21,570 bases of DNA, from assembly GCA_905235495.1 (NCBI GenBank), contig CAJOMK010000006.1, positions 1-21,570 on the forward strand, written 5' to 3'. The position numbers and the translations under genes were made by a program. This DNA comes from an uncultured Methanobrevibacter sp. Lineage in GTDB: Archaea > Methanobacteriota > Methanobacteria > Methanobacteriales > Methanobacteriaceae. A model generated the notes under the pieces. The model did no database searches, was not told where the DNA came from, and saw only the letters and a program-made list of their open reading frames with translations. Positions 15,501-21,570 of the stretch are shown one piece after another (position 1 is the stretch's first letter; the number at the start of each line of letters is the position of its first letter).

Positions 15501-15564
15501 TATAATAAAAAACTTTTATAATAAAAAATTTTTATAATAAAAAGTTTTCATAATAAAAAAATTT
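15501..15564. repeat. 16-bp tandem repeat, four copies
   Basis: Units at 15501-15516, 15517-15532, 15533-15548 and 15549-15564 follow the pattern TATAATAAAAAACTTT with one to three changes each. The array lies just after the T-rich end of the aIF1A transcript and about 115 bp before the Rio1 kinase gene. Confidence 0.8.
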
Positions 15565-15680
15565 TTAATGAAAAGCTATAATAAACATTTACCTTTACTT
15601 TCTTATTCTATTTTACTTTTTTTATACTTTAATTCTTGAAACTTTTTTTAGTTAAATTCTAATTTTAAAACGGTGTTTTT

Positions 15681-16601
15681 ATGGAAAAGGATTCAAAACT
15701 AACTGATGCTGATGTGGAACTTATTGAAGATGATTCATCAGATATTGATCAATTGGAAAATGATTTATTGGAAGATGATTTATTGAATGATGATTCTATG
15801 GATGTTGAATCTGATGGAGAAGGTATTGTTGAAAATCCAAGAGTTGCAAAAGCTGATGCAGAAGTTCAAAAATTGATTTCACAAAAAAGAATAAAAGATT
15901 CTGATGATAGGAAGGTATCCAGCGAAATCTTTGACAAGGCAACATTGCAGGTACTTTATAAATTAGCTAATCAAGGTCATTTGGATGTATTGAATGGGGC
16001 TATAAGTACAGGTAAGGAAGCTAATGTATTGAAGGGAATTGAGGATGATGGTTCCATAGTTGCTGTTAAGATTTATAGGATAGCAACCTCAGACTTTAAG
16101 AAAATGCAATATTATATTGCTGGTGACCCTCGTTTTAATGTTAGATTAAGCAATAAAAGACAACTCATTAATAATTGGGTTAATAAGGAATTTAGGAATT
16201 TGACACGACTTAAGGATGCAGGAGCATATGTTCCAGAAGCAATTACAAGCTTAAGCAATGTTTTGATAATTGAATTCATTGGAGATGAAGATGGAAACCC
16301 TGCACCAACAGTTAAGAATCTGCCTCCTCAAGACCCAAATGACTTCTATGAAAAATTAGTTGACCAAATGGATAAATTCATAAACAAAGCTAATCTGATT
16401 CATGGTGACTTGTCAACTTACAATATTTTGAATTATGATGAGAAACCTGTGATTATTGATGTTTCCCAATCTGTTGTAAGGGATCATATAATTGCTAATG
16501 AACTCCTTGAGAGGGATATAAAAAATATTAGCTTTGAATTTTCCAAGATGGGTGTTGACACTTCAATAGAAGACCTGACCAATCGTTTAATAAGAGAGTA
16601 A
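15681..16601 (+). CDS. rio1: Rio1-type atypical serine protein kinase/ATPase
   Basis: Rio1 kinases act in maturation of the small ribosomal subunit. The 306-residue protein has a very acidic 50-residue N-terminal extension (DDSSDIDQLENDLLEDDLL...) and then the RIO fold: ATP loop STGKEANV (109-116), K130 in AVKIYR, flexible loop with FNVRLSNKRQLINNW, catalytic HGDLSTYN (D243, N248) and metal-binding IDVSQS (D260, the residue phosphorylated in the eukaryotic enzyme cycle). STGKEANV and IDVSQ are Rio1 rather than Rio2 signatures. ATG 15681 follows GGTG with six-base spacing. Its neighbours, aIF1A and a Dim2-like KH protein, share this role. Confidence 0.93.
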   Translation: MEKDSKLTDADVELIEDDSSDIDQLENDLLEDDLLNDDSMDVESDGEGIVENPRVAKADAEVQKLISQKRIKDSDDRKVSSEIFDKATLQVLYKLANQGHLDVLNGAISTGKEANVLKGIEDDGSIVAVKIYRIATSDFKKMQYYIAGDPRFNVRLSNKRQLINNWVNKEFRNLTRLKDAGAYVPEAITSLSNVLIIEFIGDEDGNPAPTVKNLPPQDPNDFYEKLVDQMDKFINKANLIHGDLSTYNILNYDEKPVIIDVSQSVVRDHIIANELLERDIKNISFEFSKMGVDTSIEDLTNRLIRE

Positions 16602-16630
16602 TTATAGTAAAATTTTATATGGGATTTAAT

Positions 16631-16680
16631 ATAGAATTTTAATAGAATTTTATCAATAGACAATTCTCAGATAGAATTTT
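16631..16680. repeat. three copies of ATAGAATTTT
   Basis: Exact copies lie at 16631-16640, 16642-16651 and 16671-16680, just after the Rio1 kinase gene. They may be part of a transcript end. The rest of the gap up to the KH gene is A/T-rich, with no other structure seen. Confidence 0.5.
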
Positions 16681-16869
16681 TTAAAAATATTAGTTTTCAA
16701 ATGCTCTTAGGAAATCTATTTTTTATATATCTTAAATAAATATTTTTATAGTTCCAATATGGTTTCCATAGGAGTGTTTTTAAATTTTAACAAAATATTT
16801 ATTAAATTTAATTTAAATATTTAATATATAATTCTGAAATTTATAAAATAAATCAAAGAGGTGAATAAA

Positions 16870-17469
16870 TTGCCGGAAACTGATTATCTTAGAGTTCCTG
16901 CAGATAGAGTGGGTGCTTTAATTGGAACAAAAGGAGAAACCAAACAATTAATTGAAAATGCTACTAATACTCATTTAGATATTGATAGTGAGGAATGTAC
17001 CGTAGCTATTTATCCTAATGAAAATATGGAAGATCCTCTTGGTGTATGGAAAGCAAATCATATTGTAAAAGCTATTGCACGTGGTTTCAATCCTCGTGTA
17101 GCATTAAAATTAAATAAAGATGATACTTATTTAGAAATAATCAAATTGTCTTTATATGTTGGAAAATCCAAAAAGGCAATGGCAAGATATAAAGGAAGAA
17201 TCATTGGAAAAGATGGAAAAACCAGAGAAATAATTGTTGATATGGCTGAAGTGGATATGGCTATTTATGGTAAAACCGTTTCCTTCATTGGTGAACTACA
17301 AAATGTAATGGTCGCTAAGGAAGCAGTTGAAATGATTCTTAACGGATCAAGACATAAATCCGTCTATGCATTTTTAGAAAATAAGAAAAATGAACGTAAA
17401 ATAAAAGAATTCAAAGAAGTTGTCGGAATAGAAAGAGATGAAATTCAATTCCGTGATGACTTGGATTAG
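16870..17469 (+). CDS. Dim2/Pno1-like double KH-domain RNA-binding protein
   Basis: This 199-residue protein matches archaeal homologues of Dim2/Pno1, which bind near the 3' end of pre-16S rRNA and work with the Nob1 endonuclease. The first KH domain holds VGALIGTKGETKQLI (GxxG = GTKG). The second holds YKGRIIGKDGKTREII (GxxG = GKDG) and VSFIGELQNVMVAKEAVEMIL. The C-terminus is a basic helix. The frame opens with GTG at 16861, but that codon is inside the ribosome binding site AGAGGTGA (16857-16864); TTG 16870, five bases further, is the natural start (PETDYLRVPADRVG). Order and strand suggest a functional unit with the Rio1 kinase and aIF1A. Confidence 0.92.
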   Translation: MPETDYLRVPADRVGALIGTKGETKQLIENATNTHLDIDSEECTVAIYPNENMEDPLGVWKANHIVKAIARGFNPRVALKLNKDDTYLEIIKLSLYVGKSKKAMARYKGRIIGKDGKTREIIVDMAEVDMAIYGKTVSFIGELQNVMVAKEAVEMILNGSRHKSVYAFLENKKNERKIKEFKEVVGIERDEIQFRDDLD

Positions 17470-17836
17470 AATTTTTCTTTTACCATTTTCATTATTTCTT
17501 AATATTTTCGTTTTTTAATATCTTCAATTAATTTTTTATTTTTTATTTAATTTTTCTTATGTTTATTTTTATTTTTTATTTTTCCACTTTTTTTTTTTTT
17601 TATTCTTGATTTTTTCTTGATAACTATTTTCTTATTAAAAATTTTTTACAAATTGATATTGTTTTTATTGTTTCGAATCATTTCTTAATTAATTGTTATT
17701 TTTCATTAAAGATATATGTATGGTATGATATTTTTTAATGATGTTTTTTAGTGGTGTATAATTTAATTATATTTTGCTTAAATTTTTAGGCAATGTGATA
17801 TATTTTTTATCAAAATTTTTTATAGGGATTAAAAAC

Positions 17837-17846
17837 TTTTATATAC
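17837..17846 (+). promoter_or_regulatory. archaeal TATA box in the top6B upstream region
   Basis: AAAAACTTTTATATAC (17831-17846) matches the archaeal pattern of an A-rich recognition element followed by TTTATATA, and closely resembles the TATA element of the CsoR gene at 21286. Transcription would start near 17864, leaving about 355 bases before top6B. Confidence 0.5.
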
Positions 17847-18172
17847 TTTCAAGTACATATGTATATATAGTGATATATTTACTATAGTTTTGACACATTT
17901 TTGTAAAAATGATGTTGTTGTTATTTTGTCTAAAATTGTAGTAATTTTTTCATTTTTATATAAAAATTTTCCATAAAAATATTTTTTGTTTAATTTTAAT
18001 AAAATTTTTATCAAAACTTATGATTTTTATTAAATTTACAAAATTTTATTGATACATTGTCATTTAGAAATTTTTTGATTAGATATATTTAATGGGAATT
18101 GAATTTTTATAGGAATTTTTTTAAATTAGATTTCAATAAATTATTTCTTAGATGATTTATTGCAGTTGATTA

Positions 18173-18197
18173 TTTTAATTAATTAAATTAATTAAAA
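18173..18197. repeat. 25-base perfect palindrome upstream of top6B
   Basis: TTTTAATTAATT (18173-18184), a central A, and AATTAATTAAAA (18186-18197) are exact reverse complements. It ends eight bases before the ribosome binding site and 22 before the start codon. Only A and T are used, so chance is more likely than for a mixed sequence, but 12-bp arms are long. Confidence 0.7.
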
Positions 18198-18218
18198 ACT
18201 ATGTGAAGGAGGTTTTAT

Positions 18219-19992
18219 TTGTCTCAACAAGCACAAGAACTCTTTGAGAATTTTGACCAATTAACTCCATCAGAGTTCTTTAGAAAAAATAAACAGATGT
18301 TAGGATTTTCTGGTAAAATCCGATCTTTAACTATTGTTTTCCACGAATTGATTACAAACAGTTTTGATGCAGCTGAGGAAGCAGGTATATTACCAGAAAT
18401 CAGAATTGATTTAAAGCAACTTGGAAAGGAACATTATCTTTTAAGACATTCTGATAATGGTCCCGGTATTCCTGAGGAATTTGTAACTCAAGTATACTGT
18501 CAGATGTTTGCAGGTTCCAAATTTAGAAATATTCAATCAAGAGGGCAACAAGGTTTAGGTTGTAGTGGTTGTGTGCTTCTATCTCAAATGACTACTGGTG
18601 AGTCCACCCATGTGATTTCCGGTTGGAAAGAAGATGGTGAACTTAAAGGAGTCAAAATGGAATTTAAGATGGATGTAAAAAACAATGTCGGAGATGTCAT
18701 CAAAACTGAACATTTCACTCCAGAAAGTACTGGTGTTTGTATTCAACTTCATTTTAAAGAGGTATCCTACTCCTTGGCAGAACAAGGTGCATTTGAGTAC
18801 ATTCGTAGAACCATGATTGCTAACCCACACACAAAGATTACTTTTAGAGATCCTAAAGGACACAAATACATCTTTAAAAGAGCTGCTGAAGTTGTTCCAG
18901 TATTGCCTAAAGAAGTATTGCCTCACCCTAAAGGAGTTAGACGATATTACTCACATTGCTAAAACCACCGATAAGAGAAACTTCAAAAGTATGTTGACAA
19001 GCAATTTGTCAAGAATGTCATCCAAGAAAATCAAAGAGCTTGAAGAGCTTACTGGAATTGACATGAAAAAACGTCCAAAAAGCATGACTTGGACGGAAGC
19101 AGAAGCTATGGTTGAAGCATTTGAAAAAATGAAATTTATGGCTCCACCTACCTCTGGGCTTATTCCGATTGGCGAAGAACAGATTGAAAAAGGTATGAAA
19201 TTAATCTTGAAACCTGAGTTCATAACCACAATCACAAGAAGTCCTGTTACCTATAAAGGTGGTGTAGCATTTATTGTGGAAGCAGGTATGGCTTACGGTG
19301 GAGATGCAGGTAGAATTGTAAACGAGCAAAGAAAATCTGAAATCTTAAGATTTGCTAATAGGGTTCCATTAACCTTTGATGCGGGAAGCTGTGCAATTAC
19401 TGAAGCATTGAAATCCATCGATTGGAGAAGATATGGTCTTAGAGATTTTGAAAACACTCCACTTACCTTATTTGTAAACATTATTTCCACTCAAGTTCCT
19501 TATTTATCCACTGGTAAGCAAAGTATTGCTCCAGAACCTGAGATTGTTCATGAAATCAGACAGGCTACCATGAAAATAGCAAGAAAACTTCAAAGACATA
19601 TTAGATTTAAAAAGGCTGAAAAGGAAAAAGCAATGAGATCTAAAATATTTGAAGACTATGTTCCTGTTATCATTGAAGAGGCAGCAGCACTTGCTGAAAC
19701 TGGTGTTCCTGATTACAAACCAGTTCTTGCTAAAGTAACAAGAAGAGCATTGGCAGAATTGATGGGAGAAAAAGTAGAAGAAGAGGAAGAAGAGGAAGAT
19801 TACGTAGATTCCTTGCTTGAAGAACTTGACGAATTCGGTCATGTTGTGGATAAGGAACATTCAAGTCGTAAGGACAGAATCCAAGAATCAGATTTGGATG
19901 AAGCATTTTTAGATGATGAAACACCTAGAAAACAAAAATCTAAAAAAAGTGAACAATCTACATTATTTGAATCAGAGGACCAGGAGGAATGA
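18219..19992 (+). CDS. top6B: DNA topoisomerase VI subunit B (frameshifted as given)
   Basis: Top6B is the GHKL ATPase subunit of the type IIB topoisomerase that relaxes and decatenates DNA in archaea. TTG 18219 has a near-perfect site (GAAGGAGGTT). The N-terminal part shows HELITNSFDAAEEAG (N-box), DNGPGIPEEF (G1) and SRGQQGLGCSG (ATP lid). After PKEVLPHPKGV the frame fails near 18936-18940 and runs to TAA 18960-18962. The protein resumes at once in another frame as LDDITHIAKTTDKRNFKSML, then the transducer domain (PVTYKGGVAFIVEAGMAYGG, RVPLTFDAGSC, STGKQSI) to TGA 19990-19992. The break equals one extra base (GGAGTAGAC read as GGAGTTAGAC) or two or five missing bases. The acidic C-terminal tail (EEEEEEEDYVDSLLEEL...) is long. 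Topoisomerase VI is expected to be essential here, so a consensus error is the likeliest cause. Confidence 0.93.
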
Positions 19993-19996
19993 TTAG

Positions 19997-21094
19997 ATGG
20001 CTGATGAAACTAAACATAAACATACTCATAAGGAGCAAAGAAGACAATACACTTTCAATAAACTCAAGGCTTTTGGTCAAGAAATCATAGAGGACGTTGA
20101 AAAGGAAAAGGTGCCTACATTAAGAATTCCTTCAAGAGGTACTGGAAATATTGTTTATGATCCAGATAAATGTTATTATATTCTTGGAGACAGATTTGGT
20201 AAAAGGTCTCTTGGAAATGTAAAGCAAATCAGAAAATTAGGACAAATGGTTTATGTTGCTAATTTCTGTAAGGATTTGGTATTAAGAGATAAAACCGCTA
20301 CAATCAGGGAAATGTATTATATCTCTGAAGGTTGGGGTATTGAATTCAATACACAACAGGAATCCAACATTGTTGGTGAGGACTTGGAAGTTGCATTAGG
20401 TGCTACCCGTGAAGATTTAGGATTAATGCCTGAAGAAGATGGTGCATCAGTATATGGTGACATTACCCTTCTTGACGGTGATTTTGAAATCAATGCTGCA
20501 AGAGCAGGTAAATCCGGTTATACTATTTCACCAACTATTGACCAAGTTGAATTGTTGGATTGTGGTGCAGACTTCGTACTTGCAGTGGAAACCATGGGAA
20601 TGTTCCATAGGTTGGTGCAGGAAGATGCTCATAACAGATTCAACTGTTTGATTGTCGGTCTTAAAGGTCAAGCTGCTCGTGCTACAAGGAGATTCATTAA
20701 AAGGGTTAATGAAGAATTAGGCCTTCCAGTATACATCTGTAACGACGGAGACCCTTGGGGATTCCACATCGGACAGGTAATTATTTCCGGAAGTGCAAAG
20801 TTAGCTCACGTAAATCATGATTTGGCTACTCCTGATGCTAAATTCTTAGGAGTAACTGCATCAGATATCATTGAATATGATCTTCCAACTGATCCATTGA
20901 AAGATATTGATGTATTAAGATTGAAAGAGCTTTCAAAAGACCCAAGGTATCAAACTGAGTTCTGGCAAACCGAGATTAAGAAAATGCTTAAGATTGGTAA
21001 AAAAGCAGAACAGCAATCTTTCTCTAAATATGGTCTTGAATATGTAGTAGACACATATTTCCCAGAGAAATTAAGACAATTTGGTCAGTTATAA
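19997..21094 (+). CDS. top6A: DNA topoisomerase VI subunit A (Spo11-like)
   Basis: Top6A is the DNA-cleaving subunit, homologous to meiotic Spo11. The 365-residue protein is full length. The winged-helix 5Y-CAP domain carries TIREMYYISEGW, where Y108 (by comparison with the Spo11 RDIFY motif) is the catalytic tyrosine and Y107 its neighbour. The Toprim domain shows FVLAVETMG (metal-binding Glu) and ICNDGDPWGFHI (the DxD motif), with GLKGQAARATRRFI between. ATG 19997 lies four bases after the top6B stop and shares its end with the site GGAGGAAT, so the two are translationally coupled. The stop is TAA 21092-21094. Confidence 0.96.
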   Translation: MADETKHKHTHKEQRRQYTFNKLKAFGQEIIEDVEKEKVPTLRIPSRGTGNIVYDPDKCYYILGDRFGKRSLGNVKQIRKLGQMVYVANFCKDLVLRDKTATIREMYYISEGWGIEFNTQQESNIVGEDLEVALGATREDLGLMPEEDGASVYGDITLLDGDFEINAARAGKSGYTISPTIDQVELLDCGADFVLAVETMGMFHRLVQEDAHNRFNCLIVGLKGQAARATRRFIKRVNEELGLPVYICNDGDPWGFHIGQVIISGSAKLAHVNHDLATPDAKFLGVTASDIIEYDLPTDPLKDIDVLRLKELSKDPRYQTEFWQTEIKKMLKIGKKAEQQSFSKYGLEYVVDTYFPEKLRQFGQL

Positions 21095-21099
21095 TAAAT

Positions 21100-21260
21100 T
21101 AATTTTCTAATTAATTTATTTTTTCTTTTTTTTATTTTTTCAGTTTTTTTTTAATCAACTATTTTTTATATTTTCAGTTATTTTTTTTTTTTTTTTTTTT
21201 TTTTAATTTTTTAATCTATTATTTTTTATATTTTTCCGCTATTTTTTTTTAAAATTTTCA
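21100..21260 (+). terminator. T-rich transcript end after top6A
   Basis: The spacer holds several T-runs, including 24 unbroken T at 21181-21204, preceded and followed by similar TTTTTTATATTTTC-type units. Oligo-T tracts are the main intrinsic termination signal in archaea. The exact run length is likely to be unreliable. Confidence 0.55.
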
Positions 21261-21285
21261 TGGATTTTTCCAATATTCCATAATC

Positions 21286-21293
21286 TTTATATA
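21286..21293 (+). promoter_or_regulatory. TATA box of the CsoR-family gene
   Basis: TTTATATA, within TAATCTTTATATACT, lies about 79 bases before the start codon and predicts a transcription start near 21312-21318, directly at the palindromic operator. Confidence 0.6.
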
Positions 21294-21317
21294 CTAGAAA
21301 GTTCAACATTAATATAG

Positions 21318-21337
21318 ATATACCCAAATGGGTATAT
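21318..21337. promoter_or_regulatory. probable CsoR operator (perfect palindrome)
   Basis: ATATACCCA (21318-21326), AA, TGGGTATAT (21329-21337) is an exact inverted repeat with a TACCC...GGGTA core, the form known for operators of CsoR/RcnR-family repressors. Its G/C triplets stand out in an almost pure A/T spacer. It sits at or just after the expected transcription start, where a bound repressor would block initiation. Confidence 0.75.
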
Positions 21338-21371
21338 TAATAAATTTCAAAAAAATTTTTAAGGTGTTACA

Positions 21372-21570
21372 ATGAAACAATGTATGGATTTAGATAATCT
21401 TCACAGGAGAATTAATAAAATTATCGGACAGTTAAACGCTATTGATCGTATGATTGAAGAGGATATTCCTTGTGAAAACATTTTAATGCAAGTAAATGCT
21501 ACTAAATCCGCTATGCACAAAGTAGGTCATATTATAGTGGAAGGTCACCTGGAACATTGTATTAGAAATG
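21372..21570 (+). CDS. CsoR/RcnR-family metal-sensing repressor (partial, runs off the right edge)
   Basis: The first 66 residues show the all-helical DUF156 fold: LDNLHRRINKIIGQLNAIDRMIEEDIPC, then ILMQVNATKSAMHKVGHIIVEGHLEHCI. The metal ligands fit the Cys-His-Cys pattern (C34, H59, C63) with the 25- and 4-residue spacings of copper sensor CsoR. RcnR has His at the third place and FrmR or CstR lack the full set. The nickel sensor InrS shares Cys-His-Cys, so copper is likelier but nickel is possible, notably in a nickel-dependent methanogen. ATG 21372 has AAGGTG five bases upstream. The palindrome at 21318-21337 implies autoregulation. A transporter or chaperone gene would be expected downstream but is outside the window. 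Confidence 0.85.
   Translation, partial: MKQCMDLDNLHRRINKIIGQLNAIDRMIEEDIPCENILMQVNATKSAMHKVGHIIVEGHLEHCIRN

Larger units (their letters stand above)
17470..18218. other. 749-base gene-free A/T-rich region ahead of top6B
   Basis: No convincing reading frame, tRNA or G/C-rich structured RNA is seen. The first 130 bases are T-rich, with a 14-T run at 17588-17601 that probably ends the KH-gene transcript. A strong promoter-like element lies at 17837-17846, a small hairpin (CATTTTT/AAAAATG, 17896-17911) follows it, and a 25-base palindrome lies at 18173-18197. The sequence could code a leader or small RNA, but nothing in it proves this. Confidence 0.6.

Noticed and set aside
15501..15564. Possible CRISPR array
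   Set aside because: The 16-bp units are directly adjacent with no unique spacers, and no cas genes are present.
17829..18014. Minus-strand 61-codon reading frame in the top6B upstream region
   Set aside because: It has only A/T-rich codons (Lys, Ile, Phe, Tyr, Asn), no ribosome binding site, and overlaps the promoter-like element on the other strand.
1..21570. tRNA, rRNA or other G/C-rich structured RNA
   Set aside because: In so A/T-rich a genome such genes would stand out as G/C-rich islands in the spacers; none was seen.
1..21570. Insertion sequence or integrase
   Set aside because: No transposase or recombinase motifs and no terminal inverted repeats with target duplications were found; the repeats seen are short and local.

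Overview
This is an AT-rich archaeal chromosome segment that most resembles Methanobrevibacter or a close relative (Methanobacteriales). It carries archaeal information-processing genes (aIF1A, a Rio1-type kinase, a Dim2-like KH protein, both topoisomerase VI subunits), archaeal-type phosphoglycolate phosphatase, HypD, strong GGTGA/GGAGG ribosome binding sites, frequent TTG starts, and TTTATATA-type promoters in almost pure A/T spacers. The genus call comes from gene content and style, not from a database search.

Bases 1-9000 are a cell-surface region. It opens with the tail of a glycosyltransferase. Next is a frameshifted gene for a membrane protein with two zinc ribbons, three DEIIPIHAE repeats, two membrane helices and a NERD-like domain, then a hexapeptide acetyltransferase. 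A four-gene minus-strand cassette follows, read from 8994 down to 3031: a fused CMP-sugar cytidylyltransferase/PseG-like hydrolase, a NeuB-family nonulosonate synthase, a GT-B-like transferase and a Wzx-like flippase. Together they can account for forming, activating, transferring and exporting a sialic-acid-like nine-carbon sugar, probably pseudaminic or legionaminic type.

Bases 9300-14800 are housekeeping and cofactor genes: hypD, phosphoglycolate phosphatase (no ordinary start codon), a TldE/PmbA-like protein, then on the minus strand a lysine-rich coiled-coil protein, a GyrI-like ligand-binding protein and MoeA.

Bases 14800-21100 hold aIF1A, Rio1 and the Dim2-like KH protein, a trio linked to 30S ribosome maturation. 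After a 750-base gene-free A/T stretch come top6B (frameshifted as given) and top6A. The window ends in a CsoR-family metal-sensing repressor preceded by a TATA box and a perfect 20-bp palindrome that is very probably its own operator.

Three genes (the NERD-like gene, phosphoglycolate phosphatase, top6B) have reading-frame problems. Because two of them are core genes, consensus or assembly errors are the simplest explanation, but this cannot be settled from the sequence alone.
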